Shown here: one piece after another, positions 52,827 to 61,025 of the stretch
Position numbering within the stretch: position 1 is the first letter of the stretch
How the letters are laid out: each line of letters starts with the position of its first letter
Source of the DNA: Candidatus Thorarchaeota archaeon
Lineage (GTDB): Archaea; Asgardarchaeota; Thorarchaeia; Thorarchaeales; Thorarchaeaceae
Direction of reading: 5' to 3'
Assembly (NCBI GenBank): GCA_029855935.1
Contig: JAGSHN010000019.1
Location: 41,216-105,215 of the forward strand
Length of the DNA stretch: 64,000 nucleotides
Notes under the pieces: generated by a model
The model's database searches: none
Told to the model about the DNA's origin: nothing
What the model saw: only the letters and a program-made list of their open reading frames with translations
Program-made: the position numbers and the translations under genes

Positions 52827-53408
52827 ATGATTATCGAGACGCTCATACACGGCTCCAAGGAGCTCAAGGTCGGTATCTCAGAGCTTGACAACCGTGCTGG
52901 TCTGACTGACTCGCAGATGATCGATGTGGCACGTCACGCCTCTGAGGGGTTGCTTGCGCTGCGCCTCTTCGACCCCGCCAATATTGCAGCGCCCATCCAC
53001 GTACTGTCTGCGGCACAGAATGCGCTGAATGCGTGGCTCGGCGACTATGCGATCACACGATCTCTCGACCTTGAGATAGTGGTCTATGCCTCTGCTCAGC
53101 GTCAGATCGACCGTGCGCTTGCGCTGTTGGGCCTCAGACCAGGCCTCTCCACCGTGGGTGTCGTGATGATTGGTAGTTCCGAGACTGACCTCAAGGCCGC
53201 GCTTGCAAGGCTGTCATCAGACATTGGTCCCGAGAGACCGACTCCGTTTGCCCCCACCGAGGAGCGACTGAAACGGGTTGCCGAGGCCTTTGGAGTCTCC
53301 GAGTCTGAGATTGATATTCTGGCCGGCGGCCGAACTGTTGAGGAACGTGTTGAAGCGCTTGCACGATGTGTCGTCGGTCGTGTGTCGGTGGTCGCCGTCG
53401 AGTCCTAG
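52827..53408 (+). CDS. cgi121: KEOPS complex subunit Cgi121
   Basis: A 193-residue protein (ATG 52827; GTG 52824 just before). IHVLSAAQNALNAW and TRSLDLEIVVYASAQRQIDRALALLGL are the core of Cgi121, the subunit that binds Bud32 and the tRNA CCA end in t6A synthesis. The family is usually ~150 residues; about 45 residues at the C-terminus (a helical PTEERLKRVAEAFGVSESEIDILAGG segment) extend it. Convergent with the THUMP gene, overlapping by four bases. Confidence 0.85.
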   Translation: MIIETLIHGSKELKVGISELDNRAGLTDSQMIDVARHASEGLLALRLFDPANIAAPIHVLSAAQNALNAWLGDYAITRSLDLEIVVYASAQRQIDRALALLGLRPGLSTVGVVMIGSSETDLKAALARLSSDIGPERPTPFAPTEERLKRVAEAFGVSESEIDILAGGRTVEERVEALARCVVGRVSVVAVES

Positions 53409-53938
53409 TACTGGTCATCACGCATCGTCATTATTGAGAGGATGTCCTTCTCGGGGACAAGGACCGAGACACCCGTCCACTCTCCCACCACCTCAATCCA
53501 CACAGTCCTGTCGGGATTGTCCAGATTGACCTCTCTGTTGATGAGTGGTGCGACCTCGTTGATGATATCCCCACCTCTCAGCTCCGTATGCCTAGTGCGG
53601 ACCGTGATTCTGAACGTCTCCATTTCGGCTATCTTGTTGCCAAGTTCCTCCACCGCTGCCTTGATACTGTCAATCTCTGTGGGGACGCATCTCTCAAGCG
53701 GGATGAACTTTATTGCGAACCGGAACTGATAGGGGTTCTCCTCAGCAATCTCTCTCAGCCTACGGACGACCTCGAAGGGGTCCAGCGAGGTCTTGGACGC
53801 CAAGAGGCCTGTCACTCGTGTCCGATGCACTCTCAGCCGCTCGTCTCCGAGGAGGTCACCGACGAAGTACTGTACCTCCGACTGGGCTGCACGTTCACGG
53901 TTTCGTGGACAGGCTATGAGCAGGTTGTATTCGGCCAT
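53405..53938 (-). CDS. THUMP-domain protein (Tan1/THUMPD1-like)
   Basis: A 177-residue protein. CPRNRERAAQSEVQYFVGDLL at the start and FRITVRTRHTELRGGDIINEVAPLINREVNLDNPDRTVWIEVVGE form an N-terminal ferredoxin-like part plus THUMP domain, as in Tan1, the partner of the tRNA cytidine acetyltransferase. No catalytic methyltransferase or thiolase domain is attached. It sits beside Sua5 and Cgi121, giving a small tRNA-modification neighbourhood. Confidence 0.88.
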   Translation of the reverse strand: MAEYNLLIACPRNRERAAQSEVQYFVGDLLGDERLRVHRTRVTGLLASKTSLDPFEVVRRLREIAEENPYQFRFAIKFIPLERCVPTEIDSIKAAVEELGNKIAEMETFRITVRTRHTELRGGDIINEVAPLINREVNLDNPDRTVWIEVVGEWTGVSVLVPEKDILSIMTMRDDQY

Positions 53939-53947
53939 ATCATCAAC

Positions 53948-54658
53948 TCAGCTCTCGTGATGGATGATTCTTGCTGTCCAGAGTTCCATTGCAGCGGCGT
54001 CGCTGCGGAGTACTCTTGTCAGGTTCTCTATTGAGATGGCGCCCTCTCGATACACCCTGATACTGGCTGGGGTATTGCCATCCACTCTCACGATGGTGGA
54101 GTTGGCAGTCGCGCTCGAACGACCGCCATCAATATAGAGATCCACCTCATCACCGAGCTGCAGTCTCGCACTATCGACGTCAAAGGGAGTGGGTCCACCG
54201 CTGATGTTCGCACTGGTCCCCACTATGGGAGCGCCTATTCGCCTTGCCATCCCCCGCGGAATCACGTGGTCTGGAACGCGGATGGCGATGCTCTCGTGCC
54301 TTCCTCTGATGCGCGGACTGACCTCTCGCGACGGACACACAATCATCGTCAGGGCGCCAGGCCAGAAGAGTCTCGCCAGAGCGAGTTCGAGGCCGTAGAA
54401 ATCGTGGTACTCCTTGCACTGCTCAAGGTCGTGAAAGAGTAGTGGCAGTCCCATCAGTGGATCTCTGTGCTTGACTTGAATGAGCCTGTCAACAGCTGCG
54501 TCAATCCCGGGGTCACAGCCTATCCCATAGCTCGTGTCAGTGGGATAGACTACAAGACCGCCTCTCTCGAGTACCTGCACAGCCTCATCGAGTATCGGGG
54601 TCAGGTCGCCTCCCTCTGAGTACGTCACGACCTTGCTCGACAAATAGACCACATGCAT
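53948..54658 (-). CDS. Threonylcarbamoyl-AMP synthase (Sua5/YrdC)
   Basis: A 236-residue YrdC-domain protein making the activated intermediate for t6A. ATG 54658 has GGAGGCAGGGCT upstream; a further upstream ATG (54718) would add an unlikely peptide. GGLVVYPTDTSYGIGCDPG, KHRDPLMGLPLL, RLFWPGALTMIV, SIAIRVPDH and PIVGTSANISGGP are all present. It lacks the extra C-terminal Sua5 domain. Its stop is nine bases from the THUMP start. Confidence 0.93.
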   Translation of the reverse strand: MHVVYLSSKVVTYSEGGDLTPILDEAVQVLERGGLVVYPTDTSYGIGCDPGIDAAVDRLIQVKHRDPLMGLPLLFHDLEQCKEYHDFYGLELALARLFWPGALTMIVCPSREVSPRIRGRHESIAIRVPDHVIPRGMARRIGAPIVGTSANISGGPTPFDVDSARLQLGDEVDLYIDGGRSSATANSTIVRVDGNTPASIRVYREGAISIENLTRVLRSDAAAMELWTARIIHHES

Positions 54659-54732
54659 AGCCCTGCCTCCAAATACACTTATGGGCCTTGCGCTCAGCTG
54701 GATGGTGGGGAACCGCAACGGCGACGAATAGG

Positions 54733-55833
54733 ATGAGAGATGCTCGACTCACCGGTGTCATTCTGGCGGCCGGGCGCGGCGAGAGGCTTAGACCGCTCAC
54801 CGACACAGTCCCAAAGGCGTTGATTCCCGTTGTTGGTAGACCCCTCCTCATGCGTATTCTCGAGGCGTTGAGAGAGGCCTCTGTGGAGCGAGTCGTTGTG
54901 GGCACGGGTTGGCTGGCGGACAGGGTCATTCATTACGTCCGGGATGAACTGGGGTCCGACGTGATGAACGTGCAGGCCGTCCCAGTTCCTGACTACGTTG
55001 TGGGACCTCTAATGACGTTCGTGAGAGCAGTCTCTACAGTGATTGATGCGGACAGCGGTTTGGAAGAGAATGATGGCAGTGATGACGAAGAGGCGGCTCT
55101 CATAGTATTCCCGGGCGACTGCCTGCTGCCGCCCTCTGTCGCACAGGTCCTTGTCAATGAGGTGGACAGGCTCTCTGAGGAGTGTCCTGTCATTGTCGCC
55201 GTCGCAGAGTCTGGCACGGGCGCAGAGGTGTATGGCACAGACGATGGTGTCCTCACCGGGTTGGGCCGTGCCGTTCGACCGGAGGGGACACTGGTGGGAC
55301 GTAGTGCGATGGGCATTGCCGTCTCTCGGAGGTCTGTTGGTGTCTTCTCTGCCGCTCTTGACAGCGGGCTCACAAGGCTCGCTGACGTCATCAATATGAT
55401 GATCACCAGAGACACGTCCCCCAGGTTCGTCCAGGTTGAGAACGAGTTCCCGGTTGTCGACATTGACACCCCCTCCAGCCTACTGATGGCTGTGCGTGAG
55501 GTACTCAGCAGGCCTGACCTGGTACCAATCCAAGATGGAGTCTTTGTGCCAGGGGGTGACGTCATAGATGTGGGACATGACCTCGTTCTCTCGATGCAGA
55601 CATCCATAGATGCTGGCACGGGTCTTCACGGCCCTGTCTATATTGGTCAAGGATGCAATATCGAGGGGGGCTCGCGTATTGGGCCCTGGGCGTGCATCGA
55701 GGGGGGTTCAGTCATCGGGCGCAACTGCACGATGCACGATGCACTTGTGCTCAGTGGCTCATCAGTCCCCGACGGGGCTCTTCTGTCCAACACAATCGTC
55801 TTCGGCGACATAGTACTGAGGAGTGATGAATGA
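54733..55833 (+). CDS. Sugar/polyol-1-phosphate nucleotidyltransferase with beta-helix tail
   Basis: A 366-residue enzyme from ATG 54733. N-terminal nucleotidyltransferase fold with GVILAAGRGERLRPLTDTVPKALIPV, metal site FPGDC, and a PVVDIDTPSSLL end. C-terminal ~90 residues are a left-handed beta-helix (GPVYIGQGCNIEGGSRIGPWACIEGG). It could make an NDP-sugar; but because the next overlapping gene encodes a CDP-alcohol phosphatidyltransferase, a CTP-dependent role such as inositol-1-phosphate cytidylyltransferase is an attractive alternative. Confidence 0.85.
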   Translation: MRDARLTGVILAAGRGERLRPLTDTVPKALIPVVGRPLLMRILEALREASVERVVVGTGWLADRVIHYVRDELGSDVMNVQAVPVPDYVVGPLMTFVRAVSTVIDADSGLEENDGSDDEEAALIVFPGDCLLPPSVAQVLVNEVDRLSEECPVIVAVAESGTGAEVYGTDDGVLTGLGRAVRPEGTLVGRSAMGIAVSRRSVGVFSAALDSGLTRLADVINMMITRDTSPRFVQVENEFPVVDIDTPSSLLMAVREVLSRPDLVPIQDGVFVPGGDVIDVGHDLVLSMQTSIDAGTGLHGPVYIGQGCNIEGGSRIGPWACIEGGSVIGRNCTMHDALVLSGSSVPDGALLSNTIVFGDIVLRSDE

Positions 55834-56455
55834 GTTGCCAAGCAGGTTTCGTCTTCGACGTGTCTTTAGAGGCGTGGTTCTCGCCATAGCCCGCCCTCTT
55901 GCATCACGCGGTGTCAACCCCGACGCAATCAGCTACCTGACTCTGCTGACTGCCTACGCTGGTGGTCTGCTTCTGCTGCTGTTTCAACACCAACCGGTCT
56001 TCGGCGTCTTTGTGTTTCTCACAGGCCTGTTTGATGGAGTGGATGGTGCAGTGGCACGGCTGAGTGGGAGGTCCTCGCCGATGGGTCCCCTTTTGGACTC
56101 GGTGGTGGACAAGGTCGCCGAGGTCACGCTCATACTGTTCATTGCATTGAGCCTTCCTGAGGTGGTGATTCTCGGAGTCTCCGTACCAGTCTGGTGTGTC
56201 CTGTGCGTTTCAGGCTGGCTGCTGACCAGCTATACACGTTGTCGTGCTGAGTCGCTGGGCGTGAGTGACCTTGACATTGGTCTTGGAGCGCGGTCTGAAC
56301 GCCTCTTCACGTTGTTCGTGTTTTCGGTCTTCTGGCTTCTCAGGTGGGGACTTGTGGTTGTGACCCTGCTTGGAATCGGCACTGCAGCATACCGTTTTCG
56401 TCACTACAGTGAGGAGCTGCAGCAGGCCACGCGATCGGATCTTGAACAGGCGTAG
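55826..56455 (+). CDS. CDP-alcohol phosphatidyltransferase family membrane protein
   Basis: A 209-residue integral membrane enzyme. The active-site pattern D-G-x2-A-R-x8-G-x3-D-x3-D is intact (DGAVARLSGRSSPMGPLLDSVVDK). About five hydrophobic segments. It joins a polar head group (such as inositol phosphate) to a CDP-activated lipid, or the reverse. Start (ATG 55826 or GTG 55823) lies inside the end of the nucleotidyltransferase gene, so the two are coupled. In Archaeoglobus the two activities are fused in one protein that makes di-inositol phosphate. Confidence 0.9.
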   Translation: MNELPSRFRLRRVFRGVVLAIARPLASRGVNPDAISYLTLLTAYAGGLLLLLFQHQPVFGVFVFLTGLFDGVDGAVARLSGRSSPMGPLLDSVVDKVAEVTLILFIALSLPEVVILGVSVPVWCVLCVSGWLLTSYTRCRAESLGVSDLDIGLGARSERLFTLFVFSVFWLLRWGLVVVTLLGIGTAAYRFRHYSEELQQATRSDLEQA

Positions 56456-57229
56456 GAGAATTGGACACATCAATGGTGCAGCTGAGCACGACATCTGACT
56501 GATGAGAGAGCCTGTTCTATGTCACGCTGATGACGACTGGTGGTCGGTGCTGTGACGAAGTCGGGAACAAGAGCGTAGAGCCATCTCTGTGGGGCGCGAC
56601 CTGTCTATGTCCATTTGCAGCCCCACGCGACTGATAGACGCAATAGTATCCGCACCGGGCCTGCTTGCAGCCTCTATCAGCACGCCTCTGAGACTTGCCG
56701 AGCCGCAAGAATGGGAGAGAGTCGGCCGTGACACGGTAGGGCTTGGAGTGTCTCTCGAAGAAACTCCAGATGACTTCAGGTGCATCCGCATCGCGGCCTG
56801 TATTGCCAATCGCCTTGGAGGACAGACACTGGTACACGCCCGGCCATATGTGACCACCACCCTCAATATCATACAACACCATCTCCGCTTCACCATTGTC
56901 ATCGCTGTAGCGAACACAGTGGATTCGTGTACCGGCCCCCGGGTAGATGTCCGGGAGCCAAGACCCGACGGTCTGTTCCAGCAGTTGTTATGATCGGCCC
57001 GGTACTCACTGCACGGGCTGCCCCGCTGCCCGAGGAACAGGTGATGGTGACCGTAGTGACCGCCACCACTCCGCATCCTATCGCGCTCTCCACGAACAAT
57101 ATCCATCAGCGCTCCCTACTAGTTGCTGAGGCATTGTCAGTCCGGTGGAAGTTTGCAACCCCCAGACCAGAGTACAACAAACTTGTAGCCAGCCTCTCTC
57201 GACAGTCGAGGACTCCCGGCACCATCATA
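56456..57229. other. Stretch of ~770 bases without an intact gene
   Basis: Apart from the esterase relic at 56748-57010 this interval has no convincing coding sequence. Open frames here (e.g. 134 residues at 56589 on plus) have composition unlike real proteins of this genome. It appears to be a region of gene decay between the lipid-enzyme pair and the gene at 57270. Confidence 0.5.
56748..57010 (-). pseudogene. Decayed remnant of a PHB depolymerase/LpqC-type esterase
   Basis: On the minus strand, residues read VRYSDDNGEAEMVLYDIEGGGHIWPG ... RDADAPEVIWSFFERH (56900-56748), with a WLPDIYPGAGTRIH approach. This matches the C-terminal end of polyhydroxybutyrate depolymerase/LpqC esterases (the EGGGHTWPG histidine motif and the DASEVIWEFF close). 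Just upstream another frame carries HNNC, which fits the preceding family sequence, so a frameshift near 56970-56985 separates the two. The rest of the ~300-residue enzyme is not recognisable and there is no stop after FFERH. This is a truncated, frameshifted relic. Confidence 0.6.
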
Positions 57230-57238
57230 CTTAAGAGC
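57230..57238 (+). promoter_or_regulatory. TATA-like element before the gene at 57270
   Basis: CTTAAGAGC lies 32-40 bases upstream of the ATG at 57270. With ~25 bases to the transcript start, the leader would be very short. Confidence 0.4.
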
Positions 57239-57269
57239 GACCCTAATCTCGGCGCAGTCCAGAGACGTA

Positions 57270-57704
57270 ATGGAGCAAGGACTCATGCCCATCTTCAGAG
57301 CTGACCACTATCTTCTTGCAGATATTGCGGATCCGACTGACATCAAGGAGGACGCTGAGAGAATCCTTGAGGGTCTGAAGGACATCCCCGTTCTCAAGGA
57401 CCTCGCAATGGTCTCGAAACGTCTTGAGGGGGCCTCGTGGATGGAGATACTCGGTCGCGTGGATATCCCCGAGGGGTCCAAGGCATTCTGGGCGATGGTG
57501 AAAAAGGAGGCAACCGAGAGAGAGCCTTACAATCTCTTCGTCAGAGTCGATGTCAATGCTGAGGCAGACGACATAGAGAGTGCGAGGGCGAAGGTGAAGA
57601 AGTGGATTGAGACCGAGTGGGTCCCAAAGATTGAGGCAAGGATTCCGCTCAAGAACGTGAGGGTGCTCCGCCCAGAAGAGATCTATATGCCTCCACTGAA
57701 GTGA
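57270..57704 (+). CDS. Conserved-looking protein of unknown function
   Basis: A 144-residue soluble protein, alternating helices and strands (LADIADPTDIKEDAERILEGLKDIPVLKDL...YNLFVRVDVNAEADDIESARAKVKKWIETEWVPKIEARIPLKNVRVLRPEE). It has two ferredoxin-like-size halves and no Cys or His clusters. A second ATG at 57285 (MPIFRADHY) may be the true start. Codon use and composition are like the neighbouring real genes. No family recognised. Confidence 0.6.
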   Translation: MEQGLMPIFRADHYLLADIADPTDIKEDAERILEGLKDIPVLKDLAMVSKRLEGASWMEILGRVDIPEGSKAFWAMVKKEATEREPYNLFVRVDVNAEADDIESARAKVKKWIETEWVPKIEARIPLKNVRVLRPEEIYMPPLK

Positions 57705-57717
57705 GCCTGTCAGACTG

Positions 57718-58734
57718 CTAATCGGTCACACGCAGCAGATAGATGGTATTCATCACAGCCTGTACTATCTCTCTATGCCCGTCACCGTCGACGTCACCGA
57801 CTGCGACGAGCGCGTCCGCTGCGCGTCTACGCGTCTTGATTGAGGCCTCCTCCACCAGCCGTCGTCCATCCAGCGAGAAGATACTTAGCAGCGAGTTCGT
57901 CTGCGTCAGAACCACCTGACCCGGCGAGGGAGCACCATCCGTTATCCTATCGACGACAACAGCGCTGACCGGACCCGGTGCCCGAATGTTGTCGTAGATC
58001 TCTATTCCCGTGGGGCCAGAACCGAAGACCGTGACGTTCCTATCGGCCACCGCCACTATCTCGTCCAGCCGACCCCCCGTGATCTGTCCAGTGGCGACAA
58101 TGTTCACTGGTCCTCTTGCCCGGAACTTCCCAATCTCATGCAGCCTGTCATCCGCATACTGATAGACAAAGATATGCTCACTGTCATCACCAAAGACGAA
58201 TCTGGAGTAGGGCAGGCTTCTACTACGGAACGGTGCTATTGAGAAGACGGGTCTCTCGACGACCTTGTGGGCGAGCTTGTCAAGTGTGTCTGAGAACCAT
58301 CCAAAACATCGGAGTGCGTTGTCATCGGTTGAGACTATCACTTCCGCCTTCTCGTCGCCCACCATATTCCCCACACAGACCGCCGTCGGCATAGTCCTGA
58401 GCGGACAAGCGCACATCTCAGTTATGTTATCGCCACCCAGCCCCACCACACGCAGGCTCGTATCCATCCCGCCAATCACTATGTCTGGTTGGCCGTCCCC
58501 GGTCACATCACCTATCGCCATCGCGGCCACGGGAGGGAGATTGGCGAGCCTCACGACCTCCACAAAGGAGCCCTCGTTCCCGAGCCGCATGATCCGGACT
58601 GCACCGTCTATGGTGGTCACGACCAACTCATCACGGTTGTCCCCTGTGACATCAACGAGGGCAATCGAAGTCACTGTTTCTCTCAGTGAGTGTTCGGAGA
58701 CCATGTGTATCTCTGTCACAGGGTGCACCACCAA
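57718..58734 (-). CDS. Intracellular FG-GAP/VCBS-repeat beta-propeller protein
   Basis: A 338-residue protein made of ~7 repeats with the calcium-type loops DVTGDNRDELVV, DVTGDGQPDIVI, NMVGDEKAEVIV, QITGGRLDEIVA, RITDGAPSPGQVV and DVDGDGHREIVQ. This is the FG-GAP pattern of integrin alpha/ITFG propellers. There is no signal peptide or membrane segment, so unlike most such proteins it should be cytosolic. Eukaryotic cytosolic proteins with this design include ITFG2 and BBS propellers; a relationship is speculative. Divergent from the Cys-rich gene at 58848. Confidence 0.75.
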   Translation of the reverse strand: MVVHPVTEIHMVSEHSLRETVTSIALVDVTGDNRDELVVTTIDGAVRIMRLGNEGSFVEVVRLANLPPVAAMAIGDVTGDGQPDIVIGGMDTSLRVVGLGGDNITEMCACPLRTMPTAVCVGNMVGDEKAEVIVSTDDNALRCFGWFSDTLDKLAHKVVERPVFSIAPFRSRSLPYSRFVFGDDSEHIFVYQYADDRLHEIGKFRARGPVNIVATGQITGGRLDEIVAVADRNVTVFGSGPTGIEIYDNIRAPGPVSAVVVDRITDGAPSPGQVVLTQTNSLLSIFSLDGRRLVEEASIKTRRRAADALVAVGDVDGDGHREIVQAVMNTIYLLRVTD

Positions 58735-58847
58735 GGACTTGCGCGGCCCTTGGCGACTTCAGACCGAGCGGGATTTAAGAGTTGTTCCGTGAGGCTAGAG
58801 TGGACACTTGGGTCAACAGGCCAACGATAGTCTCGAGACGAAGTGAT

Positions 58848-59426
58848 ATGCGCAGGGATGATCTTCTCACCGAGCCAGTGCGGCTTGAACATTGGAATGC
58901 ATCTGTCGACGAGGTCGCCCACCAGCTCTCGTCTTTCGTGCTTGAGTTCGAGTCTTTTACGCCTGAATCTTTCTCGGAGATAAAGTTCCATTTGCTCAAG
59001 GGTCCCGGCCTGACAAGGGAGGCGCGACGAGAGTTCTGCAGAGTGGCCATCGCTCACAGTCACTGTCCATCCTGCGAGGACCTGTATGTGGCAAAGAGGT
59101 GCCCTCTGTGGTACCGTCTATACCGGACGGTGCGCTGGCACAGCCTGCAGCGAGCACCGCCCTGCATCCGCATTGCGTACGTACGCCGGAACATCAAGAC
59201 GGTGGTGGACTACCTTGCGTTGGCAGGACTACTCTCTCCACCATTCTACAGACCGCCTCACGGTCTGTCCTGCCGGATGATGCAGAGTTGGGACCTCTGC
59301 AGACCCAACACGTATTGTACTGCCAAGCGGACTGACAACGTACTCGAATACACCTCTGCTCGCGAGAGGGTCAAGTTGTCTCGCCCTCTTCACTCAGATC
59401 TCGACATCGATGAAGAGGAAGATTGA
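58848..59426 (+). CDS. Cysteine-rich protein of unknown function
   Basis: A 192-residue protein. I prefer the ATG at 58848 (GAAGTGAT directly upstream), since a TATA-like GATTTAAGA at 58772-58780 would put the transcript start past the TTG at 58782. Cysteines cluster: CRVA..HSHCPSC and KRCPLW in the first part, PPCIRIA, GLSCRMM, LCRP and TYC in the second. The PPCIR...NI..VVDYLALAGLL stretch faintly recalls the iron-sulfur domain of the primase large subunit, but this is weak. The acidic end is DLDIDEEED. Probably binds zinc or an Fe-S cluster. Confidence 0.6.
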   Translation: MRRDDLLTEPVRLEHWNASVDEVAHQLSSFVLEFESFTPESFSEIKFHLLKGPGLTREARREFCRVAIAHSHCPSCEDLYVAKRCPLWYRLYRTVRWHSLQRAPPCIRIAYVRRNIKTVVDYLALAGLLSPPFYRPPHGLSCRMMQSWDLCRPNTYCTAKRTDNVLEYTSARERVKLSRPLHSDLDIDEEED

Positions 59427-59485
59427 ACAAAGGCCACGTATGACCCCTATCGTCTGATGCAATCGCTTGGCATAGGTGGACAAAG

Positions 59486-60997
59486 ATGTCTGATGAGCGG
59501 CCCGGCCGAGAAGGCCCGACTGGGGCTCTACAGGATGAGATTGACACCGACCTGATTCGGATGATCAGACGGACTGGGCTCCGTGAGGATGTCCTCATCC
59601 GAGCACGTCAGTCCCAGAACACGGACTGGCTGTCCATCGAACGCATCCTCAGGGAGCACGAGCAGATGGAGTCTCTTGCTCAGCGTTACTCTCGCCCGAA
59701 GGCGATCCAAGACCCCGTCCACGGGGCCATTCTCCTTGAACCGTGGGAGCTTGATGTGATCTCCACTTGGACGATGCAGAGACTGAGGTACGTGCGTCAG
59801 CTGGGCCCTGCGTACTTGGTCTACCCCGGAGCGAACCACACGCGCTTTGAACACAGCCTCGGCACAAACTATCTCGCTCAGAAGTGTCTGCGGGTTGTAA
59901 GCTATTGTGACAAGCTAGGCGCTGAATCATTTCATCCCCTCAACAGGCTCCTCGACGATGATCAACAGATGTTGTTCCGGGCGGTTGCACTCCTGCACGA
60001 TGTGGGTCATCCTCCGACATCTCACACAATTGAGCCGGCGCTGGGGTCTTGGGCTGGGCTGAGCCATATCGACCTGAGCGAGTATCTCATCCTCCACAGC
60101 GAGATAGCCGATGTTCTCAGCGAAAACGGGTTGTCGGCCATTGTCGTTGCGGATGTCCTCCGCCGACGCGTCTCGGACCCCATCCTCCGGCTCATCTCCG
60201 ACTTCATTGACTCGCCCCTTGACATTGACAAGACAGACTATCTCATCAGGGACGCACGCTTTAGTGGTGCCGAACTCGGACTGTTTCCTGCGGAACGGGT
60301 CCTGCTGACAAGCCGTGTGGTCAGGCTCGATGGCGCGTACGTGCGAGCGTTTATGATTAAGGCCCTACATTCACTGGAGGCTCTGATGCTGAGTCGCAAC
60401 TGGATGTTCAGCGACCTCTACTTCCATCACACGGTGCGGGTGGCCGAGTCGCTCATCGACAGGGCCACATACCTGAATCTGCGGGAGGAGGGGCTCTCAC
60501 GTAGCGAGTGTATCGGTCTGTTCACGAGAATGACTGACGAGGACCTCTATCGGTGGCTCGCCTCCTCGGATATGGCGATAGTTCGGGAGTATGTGAACAG
60601 AATTCGTCACAGAAGGTTATTCAAGGTGGTCGTCACACGCCGTCTGGAGTCCCTCTCTGACGCCACGAGAGATCGTCTCCTAACTGCAGCGAGGGATGTT
60701 GAGAGGCTGATGGAGATTGAGAAGGAGCTGCTTGACAGTTCTGGCGGCGTGATTGTGGACGTAGTAACTCCCGAGGTGGGTGCTGAGAAGATCTCGCAGA
60801 TTCCGCTCATCGTGCCCGACGCGGTTGGTAGAGCACGAGTCGTCAGGATGACAGAGATTGAGGCGGGTCGTCCTCTTGTATCAATACTCGAACAACAGCG
60901 CAGGACAATGCCCACCGTGAGGCTCTATGCAGACGCCACGAACGCGGAGACGGTCGTACGCAGGTTCAACAAGGAGTTTCCATCCGCCACGGGCTGA
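59486..60997 (+). CDS. HD-domain phosphohydrolase (dNTPase/SAMHD1-like)
   Basis: A 503-residue protein. After a ~70-residue helical N-terminus, DPVHGAILLEPWELDVISTWTMQRLRYVRQLGPAYLVYPGANHTRFEHSLGT is the standard start of the YdhJ/dGTPase/SAMHD1 group. Metal ligands: His123 (FEHS), His171-Asp172 (LLHDVGHPPTSH) and a later Asp (SPLDIDKTDYLIRDA). Expected to hydrolyse dNTPs or a related nucleotide. A C-terminal domain (~350-503) is of unknown role. No coupling to other genes is visible, though it lies just before the CARF-like/RNase III-like pair. Confidence 0.9.
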   Translation: MSDERPGREGPTGALQDEIDTDLIRMIRRTGLREDVLIRARQSQNTDWLSIERILREHEQMESLAQRYSRPKAIQDPVHGAILLEPWELDVISTWTMQRLRYVRQLGPAYLVYPGANHTRFEHSLGTNYLAQKCLRVVSYCDKLGAESFHPLNRLLDDDQQMLFRAVALLHDVGHPPTSHTIEPALGSWAGLSHIDLSEYLILHSEIADVLSENGLSAIVVADVLRRRVSDPILRLISDFIDSPLDIDKTDYLIRDARFSGAELGLFPAERVLLTSRVVRLDGAYVRAFMIKALHSLEALMLSRNWMFSDLYFHHTVRVAESLIDRATYLNLREEGLSRSECIGLFTRMTDEDLYRWLASSDMAIVREYVNRIRHRRLFKVVVTRRLESLSDATRDRLLTAARDVERLMEIEKELLDSSGGVIVDVVTPEVGAEKISQIPLIVPDAVGRARVVRMTEIEAGRPLVSILEQQRRTMPTVRLYADATNAETVVRRFNKEFPSATG

Positions 60998-61025
60998 TCT
61001 CTGTTCGGTGTCTCTGTGACCCAGT

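Noticed and set aside
56589..56993. 134-residue plus-strand open frame
   Set aside because: It is the complement of the esterase relic, has no ribosome-binding site of note and no family resemblance.
56522..57106. 194-residue minus-strand open frame as a gene
   Set aside because: Composition is Arg/Ser-rich and only a short HNNC piece fits a family; the family sequence continues in another frame. Treated as a pseudogene relic.
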